A stretch of DNA of 64,000 nt from Marinobacter pelagius (GCF_003315345.1 NZ_QNRO01000004.1:124001-188000), one strand, 5' to 3'; numbered from the stretch's first letter, positions 27,835 through 37,846 are shown. A program made the numbers and translations. Notes: generated by a model not told the origin, from the sequence alone.

Positions 27835-28826
27835 AGCAAGGCGCGAATACGGGGCTCCGCAAACACTGCCCGGTCCCGGCCGGTTTCCTTTGCCTGGTAC
27901 AGGGCGTCGTCGGCTCGGGCAAGCCAGCTGTCCACGCGCTCGCCCCAATCCAGCTCGGCGACACCGAAGGACGCCGTGATGGAACCGCCGGGATGCTTCA
28001 CATGGTTGCGCAGCAACTGCTGCAGATTACTGATGACGGTCTTGAGTCCCGCCCCGTCGATGGCCGGGACCAGCAGAACAAACTCTTCACCGCCATAGCG
28101 GAACAGCTGGTCGGACTTCCGGGTGTTTTTACGAAGCACGTTGACCAGATCGACAAGAACCTCATCCCCGACACTGTGACCGTACTCGTCGTTGATCTGC
28201 TTGAAATGATCGATATCCAGCAGGATCAGGGCACAGGAAATTCCGGTCCGGCTGGCATGGGCCTGAGCAATGGCCAGCTCCTCATCCATGGCGCGGCGGT
28301 TCTTCACCCCGGTCAATGGATCGATGGTGGCCAGGTGCTCCAGGCGCCGGCGCTGATCCTCATTGCGGCTGGCGAAAACGAAGGCGCAGGCACTGACCAC
28401 CAGGGCAGTGGAAACGAACGAGCCCATCTGTTCGAGGCTGGAGAAGGCATCGCCAAGGGCAACCATCAGCACCACCGAGGACACATTGATGGCAATGGCG
28501 ACCCTCGGCGGTGTCAGGAAGAAACTGGTAATCAGGCAGGGGTAGAGCCAGAAGAGCCCGGGGTCACCCACCAGACCCGCCACCACCACGGCCCCGAACG
28601 AGGCCACGATGGCCATGACCAGGCCGCTGCGCCGGGTATCCCCGGTCATCCACGCATAGACCACACCACCGCAGACGCCGCAGAGAATCAGGACGTCAAC
28701 CACGCCGGTCACCAACTCGCCCTGATGAAAGCGCAACACGGCAAACGGCGTGATACCCAGAAAGCCGCTCAGCCCCAGCAGGGTAATGATGGACAGACGA
28801 AAATCCGATCTAAGGCGTTGGAACAT
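27822..28826 (-). CDS. Membrane-bound diguanylate cyclase (GGDEF)
   Basis: A 334-residue protein starting at the ATG 28826; a longer frame would need a TTG at 28865. Residues 1-150 contain six hydrophobic segments with no recognisable sensor domain. The GGDEF domain begins ATIDPLTGVKNRRAMDEEL and has the active-site motif GGEEF (YGGEEFVLL). An RxxD inhibitory site (RKSD) lies exactly five residues before it, so product feedback inhibition is expected. It should make c-di-GMP at the membrane. It sits beside, but is divergent from, the large signalling operon at 29093, whose last gene encodes an EAL protein. Confidence 0.9.
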   Translation of the reverse strand: MFQRLRSDFRLSIITLLGLSGFLGITPFAVLRFHQGELVTGVVDVLILCGVCGGVVYAWMTGDTRRSGLVMAIVASFGAVVVAGLVGDPGLFWLYPCLITSFFLTPPRVAIAINVSSVVLMVALGDAFSSLEQMGSFVSTALVVSACAFVFASRNEDQRRRLEHLATIDPLTGVKNRRAMDEELAIAQAHASRTGISCALILLDIDHFKQINDEYGHSVGDEVLVDLVNVLRKNTRKSDQLFRYGGEEFVLLVPAIDGAGLKTVISNLQQLLRNHVKHPGGSITASFGVAELDWGERVDSWLARADDALYQAKETGRDRAVFAEPRIRALLQSA

Positions 28827-29092
28827 GGGAAAAGTTTTCCGACAAAGGTCGCATAATGGTCCCAAGCGTAGCCGAACAGGTCCGACAGGTCGTCATGTCT
28901 GGCTATTTTTTAACAATGTTTCATGGTGCGTACAGATTAATACGCTGCATCCCTCCAGGCAGACCGTAAAAACCACATAAATAACAGGGAATTGATAACG
29001 TAACTCCGCATTCTGGAAACCAAACGTTACCAAGCGGCAAAAACCGGCCATCTATACTGGGATCAGCTGAAATTTCACGGTTACGGTTGTCT

Positions 29093-29941
29093 ATGTCCAA
29101 CGCCTCTACACCCCAGTCAGACCAGGAATTACTCAACGCCCGCCTGGAACAGGCCAATCAGCAATTGCTGCAGTCGGAAAAACTGGCGGCCATTGGCCAG
29201 CTTGCCGCCGGCGTCGCCCACGAGATCAACAATCCCGTGGGTTACGTCTATTCCAACCTGCAAACCCTGGACACCTATCTCAATGACCTGTTCCGGCTGA
29301 CCGAGGCGGTAGACAGCGCCAGGTCCCTGGATGACCTCCGGGTGATCAAGCAGAACATTGACTACGATTATCTGAGGGACGACCTGCGGGATCTGCTGGC
29401 GGAATCTCGGGAGGGCATCGAGCGGGTCAAGACCATCATTGCGGCCATGAAGGACTTCTCCCACATCGAGGAGGAAGAATTCAAGCCGGCGGATATCCAT
29501 CGGGGCATCGAAACCACCCTGAACGTGGTCAACAACGAACTGAAGTACAAAGCCGAGGTGGTGCGGGAGTTCGGAGAGCTGCCCGAAGTGGAATGCATCA
29601 TCTCCCAGATCAACCAGGTGGTGATGAACCTGCTGGTCAACGCCGCCCATGCCATCGAAAGTTTTGGCCGGATCACCATTCGCACGCGCCAGCAGGGTGA
29701 CACTGCCATCATCGAAGTGCAGGACACCGGCAAAGGCATCTCGCCGGAGCACCGGCACCGGATCTTCGAACCGTTCTTTACCACCAAGCCGGTCGGCAAA
29801 GGCACGGGCCTGGGCCTCTCCCTGTCCTTCAACATCATCGAAAAGCACCAGGGCAGCCTTGACGTGGACAGCACTCCCGGTGAAGGCACCTGCTTCCGTC
29901 TGACCCTGCCCATCACTCAGCCCGACCCCAACAACGAATAA
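29093..29941 (+). CDS. Soluble histidine kinase (first gene of signalling operon)
   Basis: A 282-residue kinase without membrane segments. A short coiled coil (LNARLEQANQQLLQSEK) leads into HisKA, with the phosphorylation site His43 in AGVAHEINNPVGY. The HATPase domain has N-box NLLVNAAHAI, G1 DTGKGIS, and G2 GKGTGLGLSLS. Between them is an unusually long linker of about 60 residues. The start is placed at the ATG 29093; a TTG two codons earlier is also in frame. No sensor domain is present, so the input must be a partner protein. The response regulator gene follows after 23 bases. Confidence 0.88.
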   Translation: MSNASTPQSDQELLNARLEQANQQLLQSEKLAAIGQLAAGVAHEINNPVGYVYSNLQTLDTYLNDLFRLTEAVDSARSLDDLRVIKQNIDYDYLRDDLRDLLAESREGIERVKTIIAAMKDFSHIEEEEFKPADIHRGIETTLNVVNNELKYKAEVVREFGELPEVECIISQINQVVMNLLVNAAHAIESFGRITIRTRQQGDTAIIEVQDTGKGISPEHRHRIFEPFFTTKPVGKGTGLGLSLSFNIIEKHQGSLDVDSTPGEGTCFRLTLPITQPDPNNE

Positions 29942-29964
29942 CCACGGCGACACGGAGACAAGCC

Positions 29965-30492
29965 ATGATCAAGATCCAGCTGGTGGACGACGAACGCAAT
30001 ATTCTTAGTGCCCTGCGCCGGCTGCTCAAACCGGAGGGCTGGGAGGTGCATACCTACGACAATGTCGAGGAAGCCCTCGGCAGCCTCCTGGAGCACGAGT
30101 ACGCCGTGATCATCTCGGATTACCGGATGCCCACCGCCGACGGCGTCACCTATCTGCAGTTCGCCAAACAGCGCCAGCCCGATGCCATCCGCCTGGTGCT
30201 CAGTGCCTACGGTGACCGGGAGTCCATGATCAAGGCCATCAACCAGGCAGAAGTGCATCGGTACCTGTCCAAACCCTGGGAAGACCATGAGGTGGTGAGT
30301 GTCATCCGCTCGGCCATCGACCTGTACCAGCTGAAAAAGGAAAACCAGCGCCTGCGCCAGGAAAACGACCGCCAGAAAGACATGCTCCGGGCCCGTGAGG
30401 AAGAATTGTTGCGGCTGGAGGCCGAGAACCCGGGCATCACCCGGGTCCAGCGGGATGCCGATGGCTCGGTGCTGATTGGCAACGATGACTGA
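29965..30492 (+). CDS. Response regulator with C-terminal coiled coil
   Basis: A 175-residue protein. The receiver domain has DD at residues 8-9, phospho-acceptor Asp52 (IISDYRMP), and Lys103 in a KPW motif (YLSKPWEDHEV). After it comes a heptad stretch rich in Lys, Glu, Gln and Arg from about 120 to 155, then a short tail. There is no DNA-binding or enzyme domain, so output should be protein-protein contact. Probably the partner of the kinase encoded just upstream. Confidence 0.88.
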   Translation: MIKIQLVDDERNILSALRRLLKPEGWEVHTYDNVEEALGSLLEHEYAVIISDYRMPTADGVTYLQFAKQRQPDAIRLVLSAYGDRESMIKAINQAEVHRYLSKPWEDHEVVSVIRSAIDLYQLKKENQRLRQENDRQKDMLRAREEELLRLEAENPGITRVQRDADGSVLIGNDD

Positions 30493-30506
30493 AGCGGACC
30501 TGCGTA

Positions 30507-31175
30507 ATGCCTGATTTCAGCCCGGAAGACAACAAGCTCGCCCTGAAGGTGGTGTTCTACGGCCCGGCCCTGAGCGGCAAGACCACCAACCTGATGCAGC
30601 TGCATTCCCTGCTCAATCCCGAGCGCAAGGGCGAGCTGATGGTGCTCGAGACCCGGGACGACCGCACCCTGTTCTTCGACATGCTGCCCATCGGTCTGCG
30701 CAGCCGCTCCGGGCTGGACCTGAGGCTGAAGCTCTATACCGTGCCCGGACAGGTCCAGCACGACAGTACCCGCAAGGCGGTATTGTCCCGGGCCGACGGG
30801 GTGGTGTTCGTGGCCGACTCCCAGGTCGCCCAGCAGGACAACAACGCCATCGCCTTCGGCAACCTGGAAGACAACCTGGACAAAGTGGGCCTGGATATCG
30901 ACGCCCTGCCCATGGTGGTGCAATTCAACAAGCGCGACCTGCCTGCCGTGGTGGACGAGGCCGAACTCCAGGCACGCTGGGCGGGTACGCCCTGGGCGCC
31001 ACTGGCCATGGCCTCCGCCCTTCAGGGCACGGGAGTCATCGAAACCTTCCGGACTCTGCTCGACCGCCTTTATACAGGCATCGATGCCGAGTTCGACCTT
31101 GCCGGCAAGCACGGCATTGACCGGGCCACTTTCATTGGCCGACTGAGCGCCAGCCACGGGGTGGATGATGCGTAA
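30507..31175 (+). CDS. MglA-family small GTPase
   Basis: A 222-residue Ras-like GTPase. The P-loop GPALSGKT is at residues 19-26. The switch II region reads TVPGQVQHDSTRKAVLSRADGVVFVADSQ (quoted in parts: TVPGQ, RKAVL, DGVVFVADSQ), the MglA signature, and the guanine-specificity motif is FNKRDLP. MglA sets the leading pole in Myxococcus with its activating protein MglB and the receiver protein RomR, and acts on pilus ATPases. No Roadblock/LC7 MglB gene is adjacent. The C-terminal 30 residues extend past the usual fold. Its end overlaps the next kinase gene by 11 bases. Confidence 0.88.
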   Translation: MPDFSPEDNKLALKVVFYGPALSGKTTNLMQLHSLLNPERKGELMVLETRDDRTLFFDMLPIGLRSRSGLDLRLKLYTVPGQVQHDSTRKAVLSRADGVVFVADSQVAQQDNNAIAFGNLEDNLDKVGLDIDALPMVVQFNKRDLPAVVDEAELQARWAGTPWAPLAMASALQGTGVIETFRTLLDRLYTGIDAEFDLAGKHGIDRATFIGRLSASHGVDDA

Positions 31176-32304
31176 CTTCGAGGACGATCCGACACTGTCC
31201 GACCTGCTGACCCCGGACCAGCTCCAGAGACTGAGCAACGGGCTGAGCGCCCTGTGCCGGGCGCCGGTGGTGATCAGCGAAAACCGTGCCGGGGACGCCG
31301 TTCCGGTGGAATTCAACCTGGAAACCGTCGGCTGGCTGAGCGGTGGCGCCTCGGCCGTGGAACGGGGGGCCGCGGCCGAACTGGTATCCTTCCTGATGCT
31401 GTTCGTGGCCAAGTATCGCCTGGCCGCCAATATCCACCATGACACCACCGAAGCCAGCTATGCGGAGCTTCAGCGTCAGAACGAGGCCCTCAGGGCATCC
31501 GAGGCCAAATACCGGGAACTGTCCGACCAGTTGCAACAGAAAGTGGATGAACAGGTCGCCGTGATCCGCCAGACCCAGCAGGAACTCTACGAGAGTGCCC
31601 GGTTGCGCTCGGTTGGTCATCTGGCCGCCGGTGTCGCCCACGAAATCAACAATCCCGTCGGGTTCATCAGCAGCAACCTGCGGGTGGCCCGGGACTATGT
31701 CCAGAATCTGGAGCCCCTGCTGCCTGAAACCGCCGAGAACTGGGAACTGCTGGAGGATTTCCACGATCTGCTGAACGAGTCGATCGATGGAACCGACCGC
31801 ATTGCCAGCATCGTCGCTGACCTGAAGACCTTCTCCAGCATCGATCAGGCCGACAATGCCCTGTGCGACCTGAACAGCCTGCTGCGCAGCGCCTGTCACC
31901 TGGTACAGACCGAGCATGACCACCGACTGAACATCACCGAGAACCTTGCAGAGCTGCCCAGGATCCCGGGCCATCCGTCCAGGCTGTCGCAGACCCTTTT
32001 CAATTTGCTGGACAACGCGGCCCGGGCGGTCGGGGAGGATGGCCGCATCCTGGTCAGGACCCTGGCGGACAATACCGGTATCCAGGTGATCATCCAGGAC
32101 AACGGCTGCGGCATCCCGGAGACGATTCGCAGCCAGGTCTTCGATGCCTTTTTCACCACCCGGCCGGTGGGATCCGGCACCGGGTTGGGACTCACCGTGG
32201 CCCGGGATACGGTCCGCGCCCACGGTGGCCAACTGACACTCGACAGCCAGGAGGGGGCGGGTACCCGAGTCGTCCTCTCACTGCCAGTCCAACAAGGTTC
32301 CTGA
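31165..32304 (+). CDS. Soluble histidine kinase with novel N-terminal region
   Basis: A 379-residue kinase without membrane helices. Residues 1-95 are an unassigned globular region that holds a hydrophobic run (AAELVSFLMLFVAKYRLA); residues 100-145 form a coiled coil; His159 sits in AGVAHEINNPVGF, nearly the same as in the kinase at 29093. HATPase motifs are NLLDNAARAV, DNGCGIP and GSGTGLGLTVA. The two kinases look like relatives that have split to different inputs. The stop and the next ATG touch (TGA-ATG, zero gap). Confidence 0.88.
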   Translation: MMRNFEDDPTLSDLLTPDQLQRLSNGLSALCRAPVVISENRAGDAVPVEFNLETVGWLSGGASAVERGAAAELVSFLMLFVAKYRLAANIHHDTTEASYAELQRQNEALRASEAKYRELSDQLQQKVDEQVAVIRQTQQELYESARLRSVGHLAAGVAHEINNPVGFISSNLRVARDYVQNLEPLLPETAENWELLEDFHDLLNESIDGTDRIASIVADLKTFSSIDQADNALCDLNSLLRSACHLVQTEHDHRLNITENLAELPRIPGHPSRLSQTLFNLLDNAARAVGEDGRILVRTLADNTGIQVIIQDNGCGIPETIRSQVFDAFFTTRPVGSGTGLGLTVARDTVRAHGGQLTLDSQEGAGTRVVLSLPVQQGS

Positions 32305-34551
32305 ATGGCAAATCGCTACGCATCCCTGTTCTACGGAAACGACACCGACAAACAACCGGCCCCGGAGCCGACCAAGCGCGCCGCGCCCTATCGCCTGCTG
32401 CTGGTGGACGACGAGCCCAACATCCTGGCGTCCCTGCGCCGGGTGTTCCAGCGGGAAAACTACGAACTTCTGTTCGCCCGCAGCGGTGCCGAGGCCCTGA
32501 AAATCCTGGAAAAGCAGCCGGTCGAGCTGATCATGACCGACTTCATGATGCCGGGCATGAATGGCAGCGAACTGCTCAGGGAAGTCCGGGAGCGCTGGCC
32601 CCAGACCATCCGCATCATGCTCACCGGTCACGCCAACACCGACGCGGTGATGGGCTCGATCAAGGACGGTGCGGTCTACCGGTTCATCCTCAAGCCCTGG
32701 AACGATGACGACATCCGCCTGACCATCGCCCTGGCGCTGGAACAGTACGAGCTGATGCAGCGCAACCGGAGCCTGGAGCAACAGACCCAGAAACAGGGCC
32801 GCGACCTCGAGACCATCAGCAAGCTGACTGCCACCAACCGCAGCCAGCTGGCCATCCTGTTGCACAAGAAAGGCTGGCTCAATCCCCAGCAGATCCAGCA
32901 GCTGCACCGGGAAATGCAGAGCCAGAAAACACCGGTGGTGCGCCAGCTGCTCAAGCATGACTGGGTGGACTTCACCAAGGTCTTCGAACTGCTGCGGGAC
33001 GACATGCTGTTCGAAGAGGTGGACCTGAGGGAGTTCCAGCCGGACCCCAGCCTGCTGTCCCTGGTCCCCCAGAAAATCTGTACCCGCCAGCTGGTGCTGC
33101 CGCTGCGGGCCAGTGGCCAGCGCCTGCGCCTGGCCATGGTGGACCCCATGGACATCAACCTGATCGACGAGCTGGGGTTCATGACCGGCTACACCATCCA
33201 CCCGCTGCTGTGCGAAACCTCGCAGATGCAGAACAAGCTGGCTGAGATCTTCGGCGACACCAACGATCTGGACGATATCACCACCAAGGTGGGCTCCGAC
33301 GATCCCTACGAGGGCATCGAGATCGTGCTGGACGAGGACGCCGACCAGGAATCCCTGGAACAGTTGCTCGGCAGCTCCGAAGAGCCACCGGCGATCCGGC
33401 TGGTGAATGCCATTATCCTCGAGGCCCTGCGCCTGGGCGCCAGCGACATCCACGTTCATCCCCGCACCAAGTCGCTGGTGGTGCGCTACCGCATTGACGG
33501 CGTGCTTCAGGACAAGATCCACATCCCGACCAACCTGCTGATGTCGGTGGTCTCGCGCATCAAGGTCATGGCGGAGCTGGACATCACCGAGCGGCGACGC
33601 CCCCAGGATGGCCGGATCACCGTCAAGACCCCGATGCGGATCGTCGACCTGCGGATTTCCACCCTGCCCACCATCAACGGGGAGAAGGTGGTCATGCGGG
33701 TGCTGGAGCGCCAGTCTTCGGCCCAGTCCCTGGAGGATCTCGGACTGTCACAGCACAACCTGGCCCGGCTCAAGCATGTCATTGCCAAGCCCCAGGGCAT
33801 CATCCTGGCCACCGGTCCCACCGGTAGCGGCAAGACCACCACCCTGTATGCGCTGCTGCAGCACAATGCCTCGCCGGAGCGCAATTACGTCACCATCGAG
33901 GACCCGGTGGAGTTCCATGTCGACATGGCCGGCCAGGTGCCGGTCAAGGACCGGATAGGGCTGGATTTCGCCAGCGTGCTGCGGGCAATCCTGCGCCAGG
34001 ATCCGGATGTGATCCTGCTGGGCGAGATCCGGGATGAGGAAACCGCCGATGTGGCGTTCCACGCGGCGATGACCGGGCACCTGGTCTATTCTACCCTGCA
34101 TACCAGTTCTGCCGCGGCCACCGTGGCGCGACTGCTGGATCTCGGCCTGAAGCCATTCGTGCTGGCCTCGGCGCTGGAAGCCATCATCGCCCAGCGTCTG
34201 GTGCGGCGGATCTGCACCCACTGCCGGGAAGAAACCGAGCGGCCCACGGAGGTTTTGGAACAGCTGGGGCCACAGTTCCTGAGTGAGGATCTGCGTTTCT
34301 ATCGCGGCCGGGGCTGCGAGAAATGTCACAAGGGCTACAAGGGCCGGGTCGCCATTCACGAAGTGCTGACCATGAACGAGGAACTCCGGATTGCCATTAC
34401 CGAAGGGGCCAGCGCCATGCAGATCGAGACCCTCGCCCGGGAGAAGGGCATGATGGTGCTGCTGGACGATGCCCTGGAAAAACTGCGCGACGGTCTGACC
34501 ACTGCCGACGAAATCCTGCGCCTGCTGGGGCCCCAGGTACTCCATGGTTAA
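32305..34551 (+). CDS. Receiver-PilB/GspE-type secretion ATPase fusion
   Basis: A 748-residue protein of unusual architecture. Residues 28-150 are a receiver domain with Asp79 (MTDFMMPG) and a KPW motif (YRFILKPWNDDD). Residues about 190-330 resemble the MshEN/T2SSE_N region. From about 370 on is a GspE/PilB ATPase: Walker A GPTGSGKTTT at 504-513, Asp box VILLGEIRDEETAD, His box TGHLVYSTLHT, and a four-cysteine zinc site (Cys637, 640, 671, 674). Motors of this kind drive type IV pili or type II secretion. No pilin, PilC or PilQ gene is nearby. Phosphorylation of the receiver by a kinase of the operon probably controls the motor. Confidence 0.88.
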   Translation: MANRYASLFYGNDTDKQPAPEPTKRAAPYRLLLVDDEPNILASLRRVFQRENYELLFARSGAEALKILEKQPVELIMTDFMMPGMNGSELLREVRERWPQTIRIMLTGHANTDAVMGSIKDGAVYRFILKPWNDDDIRLTIALALEQYELMQRNRSLEQQTQKQGRDLETISKLTATNRSQLAILLHKKGWLNPQQIQQLHREMQSQKTPVVRQLLKHDWVDFTKVFELLRDDMLFEEVDLREFQPDPSLLSLVPQKICTRQLVLPLRASGQRLRLAMVDPMDINLIDELGFMTGYTIHPLLCETSQMQNKLAEIFGDTNDLDDITTKVGSDDPYEGIEIVLDEDADQESLEQLLGSSEEPPAIRLVNAIILEALRLGASDIHVHPRTKSLVVRYRIDGVLQDKIHIPTNLLMSVVSRIKVMAELDITERRRPQDGRITVKTPMRIVDLRISTLPTINGEKVVMRVLERQSSAQSLEDLGLSQHNLARLKHVIAKPQGIILATGPTGSGKTTTLYALLQHNASPERNYVTIEDPVEFHVDMAGQVPVKDRIGLDFASVLRAILRQDPDVILLGEIRDEETADVAFHAAMTGHLVYSTLHTSSAAATVARLLDLGLKPFVLASALEAIIAQRLVRRICTHCREETERPTEVLEQLGPQFLSEDLRFYRGRGCEKCHKGYKGRVAIHEVLTMNEELRIAITEGASAMQIETLAREKGMMVLLDDALEKLRDGLTTADEILRLLGPQVLHG

Positions 34552-37500
34552 CGCGCTCAAGCGACCGGCCTTCTGGTACTGCCTGACCCTCGCCCTGGCC
34601 ATATCCCTGGGTTCCGTGGGTCTGATAATCCTGATCGACTTCGGTATCAGCGGACCGGAAGGCGTCGGCCGCCTGTCACTGCGTCCCGGTGCCGGGCTGG
34701 TAGCACTGACCCTCTGCGCCGCCTTCCTGGCGCTGTTGTTGCGGTACCGCTGGCTCGCGACCGGCCTGGGCTTCATCCTCATTGTCCTTGCCTCGCTGCT
34801 GACACTGGCACCCCATTTTCCCGAGAGCGACTGGCTGGACATCGCCGCTCTCAACCCGTTACTGCTGCTGGTGATTCTGCTGATCAGCCTGAGCGGGCTG
34901 GCCGCCATGCACCTTTCCCGGGGCTGGTTTGTCGGGCTGGTCTGCGGCCCGATGGTGTTCGGCCTCGGTCTGCTGTCGCTGCTGTCCCACTGGTATCCGG
35001 CATTGTCCGCCCTGGGGCAGGGCAATATCACCGAATCCACCCTAGTCCTCAGCCCCCTGGTGATGCTCGCGGGTTTGACCCTGCCGTTCCTGTATTCCAT
35101 CTATCGCAGTGAAGTGCAGTTTTATTCCAAGGGCCTGCTTGTGCTTGGCATCCTGGGCATCCTGGTCACCACTCTGAGCTGGCACGCCCTGCGTCTGCAA
35201 TCCGGCGAGCGTCTGATCGAGCGTGCCGAGTCACTGGCGAGTCAGCTCGAGGCTTCGGCCGACTCCGCGTTCGGTGTCAAACTGGCTTTGATCCGCCGTC
35301 TGGCTGAACGCTGGGAACTGCTTGATGGCGTTCCACCGGAAAGTTTCTGGGAACAGGAAGTGAGCAGCTACCTCCGTGACTTCCCGGACCTCCGGCTGAT
35401 CACCATCCTCAACCGGGAGCACAGCCCGGTGCGAACCGAATCCCGCACCCTCGGCTACCGTGGCTGGCTGGAAATCTTCGTGTCAGACCAGCAAAACCGG
35501 GATTGGCTCAATCACACCATCGAGTCCCGCAACGCGCATCTCAGTGCACCACTGGTGGACAATCAGAACCGTTATCACGCAGCCGTTGCCGTTCCGATCA
35601 CTCCGGGCCCGAGTTATTCGTGGTCAGTTCTTGCCGTGGTGGATCTCCAGACCGTCTACGAGAAGTTGACGGCCCACTATGACGGCAACTTGCATATCAA
35701 GGTGTACCACCACGACCAGGCCGTCTTCGATAGCGCACCGGATATCCCCCCGACCCAGGAATCACTGCTGGCCTCCCACAGGATCACGCCACACCACGAC
35801 AGTGAACGCAGGATAGAGGTCTACACCCGCAGAGGCAGCCTTCCCCCGGGTGAACTCTACCTACCGCCGGCGGTATTGTTCACCGGCCTGGGACTAAGCT
35901 TCCTGGTTATGCTGTCGCATTTTTTCTGGCGTCAGTCCGAACAACGAGCCCGCAGCCTGGCGGAACTGAACGACGTGCTGAACCAGCACCTGGAAGAGGA
36001 GCGGGAGCTGCGGACCACCAACGAAACCCTGTCCCGGGAACGGGACCAGTTTTTCGCACTGTCTCCGGACATGTTCTGCATCGTTGACCTGAACAGCCAT
36101 TTTTTCGAGCTCAACGAAACCTTTGTCCATACCCTGGGCTACACCCGGGAGCAGCTGCTGGGCAGTTCCTATATGGACCTGATCCATGCCGAAGACCACG
36201 AGAAAGTCGTCCGGGCGGTACAAGCACTGACCGAGGGCCATGAGATCAAGGACCTGCTGGTCCGGGCGCTGGACTTTGAAGGCAACCCGCACTGGTTGCA
36301 GATCAATGCCATCCTCAGTGCCGACGACCTGATCTACGTGGTTGCCAGGGATACCACCGAACAGCTGGCGATTGAAGAAAAGCTGAGAGAAAACGAGGCC
36401 CTGCTCAAACTGGCTGAGCGCCTGGCGCTGCTGGGCGGCTGGGTAGTCGACCTGTCAACCGGCCAATCCGTCTGGTCGGATGGCGTCTGCGATATCCACG
36501 AATTACCGCGGGGTCAGGCGCCGGACGTAGAGGACGCCATCAATTTCTATGTCGACGAGCACCGGGAGCAGATTCGGGCAGCGGTGCTGCTCTGCATGGA
36601 GACCGGCATTCCCTTCGACGAGGAGCTGCAGATACGCACCGCCAAGGGCAACCTGCGCTGGGTTCGATCCATCGGTCATGCGGTGCAGGACGATGAGGGC
36701 AAGGTGGTGAAACTTCAGGGCGCGTTCCAGGACATCACCACCAGCCATCAGGCGATGGAGCAAATAAGGCGCTATGCGGAACGACAGGCGAACATCTTCG
36801 AGAGTATCACCGATGCTTTCTTTACCCTCGATGCCGACTGGCGCTTTACCTACGTCAACCGAAAGTCAGAAGAACTCCTGCACCAAAAACGGGAAGATCT
36901 GATCGGACACAGTCTGTGGGAAATGTTTCCCGAGGCCATCGGGACAGAATTCGATGACCAGTACAGCCATGCCATGGAAACCGGCGAATCCGTTTCTTTT
37001 GAAGCGTATTATGCGCCCCTGGATAACTGGCTCGAAGTCAGCGCCTACCCGTCCGACGAAGGTCTCGCGGTGTACTATCGCAGCATCCGGGAGCGCAAGG
37101 AAGCTCAGCAGAAGCTGGAAGCGGCCATGGCCGAACTGGAACGGAGTAACCGCGAACTCCAGGATTTCGCCTTCGTGGCGTCCCACGACCTGCAGGAACC
37201 CCTGCGCAAGATCCAGGCTTTCTCCGACCGGCTGATGACCAAATCCGACCAGTTCGGCCCCAGCGAACAGGACTACCTGAAACGCATGCAGTCCGCCGCC
37301 GGACGCATGCAGCAGCTGATCGAGGACCTGCTGAGCTACTCCCGGGTCACCACCCGCGCCAAACCGATGGCGCTGTGCCACACCGATGACGTCCTTACCG
37401 GCGTGCTTCAGGACCTGGACACCGCCATTGCCCGGGAGCAGGCCCGCATTAACATTCAGCCGCTGCCGGATCTGGTGGGAGACGCGACCCAGCTGCGCCA

Positions 37501-37846
37501 GGTATTCCAGAACCTGCTCAGCAACGCCATCAAATTCCATACCCCTGGCACACCCCCGGAAATTTCCGTCTATGCTGAGGATGTGAATGACTCGGGCTGG
37601 ACGCTGGTGGTGCAGGACAGGGGGATCGGATTCGACCCACGCTACACCCAGAAACTGTTCCACCCGTTCCAGCGCCTGCATAGCCGGGAGGGGTATGCGG
37701 GTACCGGGATTGGCATGGCCATTGTGAAGAAAATCCTGGATCGCCACGGTGCGGAGATCACCGTGGTTAGCGCACCCGGCGAAGGAACCACGTTCCGGAT
37801 CCGGTTCACAAGCAGTCCTGCACAGGAGCAGAGCAAGGATGGATAA
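34544..37846 (+). CDS. Large membrane sensor histidine kinase with three PAS domains
   Basis: A 1,100-residue kinase. Residues 1-225 have about seven hydrophobic segments (MASE-like). Residues 230-445 form a probable extracytoplasmic CHASE-like domain closed by a further membrane helix (VLFTGLGLSFLVML). A coiled coil then leads to three PAS regions at about 500-615, 625-745 and 755-865. HisKA has His881 in VASHDLQEPLRKI, the phytochrome-kinase-like HisKA type. The HATPase domain runs to the end (DRGIGFDP, GYAGTGIGMAI). Start overlaps the ATPase gene by 8 bases and its end overlaps the Rcp1-like regulator by 8, so they are coupled. Confidence 0.87.
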   Translation: MVNALKRPAFWYCLTLALAISLGSVGLIILIDFGISGPEGVGRLSLRPGAGLVALTLCAAFLALLLRYRWLATGLGFILIVLASLLTLAPHFPESDWLDIAALNPLLLLVILLISLSGLAAMHLSRGWFVGLVCGPMVFGLGLLSLLSHWYPALSALGQGNITESTLVLSPLVMLAGLTLPFLYSIYRSEVQFYSKGLLVLGILGILVTTLSWHALRLQSGERLIERAESLASQLEASADSAFGVKLALIRRLAERWELLDGVPPESFWEQEVSSYLRDFPDLRLITILNREHSPVRTESRTLGYRGWLEIFVSDQQNRDWLNHTIESRNAHLSAPLVDNQNRYHAAVAVPITPGPSYSWSVLAVVDLQTVYEKLTAHYDGNLHIKVYHHDQAVFDSAPDIPPTQESLLASHRITPHHDSERRIEVYTRRGSLPPGELYLPPAVLFTGLGLSFLVMLSHFFWRQSEQRARSLAELNDVLNQHLEEERELRTTNETLSRERDQFFALSPDMFCIVDLNSHFFELNETFVHTLGYTREQLLGSSYMDLIHAEDHEKVVRAVQALTEGHEIKDLLVRALDFEGNPHWLQINAILSADDLIYVVARDTTEQLAIEEKLRENEALLKLAERLALLGGWVVDLSTGQSVWSDGVCDIHELPRGQAPDVEDAINFYVDEHREQIRAAVLLCMETGIPFDEELQIRTAKGNLRWVRSIGHAVQDDEGKVVKLQGAFQDITTSHQAMEQIRRYAERQANIFESITDAFFTLDADWRFTYVNRKSEELLHQKREDLIGHSLWEMFPEAIGTEFDDQYSHAMETGESVSFEAYYAPLDNWLEVSAYPSDEGLAVYYRSIRERKEAQQKLEAAMAELERSNRELQDFAFVASHDLQEPLRKIQAFSDRLMTKSDQFGPSEQDYLKRMQSAAGRMQQLIEDLLSYSRVTTRAKPMALCHTDDVLTGVLQDLDTAIAREQARINIQPLPDLVGDATQLRQVFQNLLSNAIKFHTPGTPPEISVYAEDVNDSGWTLVVQDRGIGFDPRYTQKLFHPFQRLHSREGYAGTGIGMAIVKKILDRHGAEITVVSAPGEGTTFRIRFTSSPAQEQSKDG

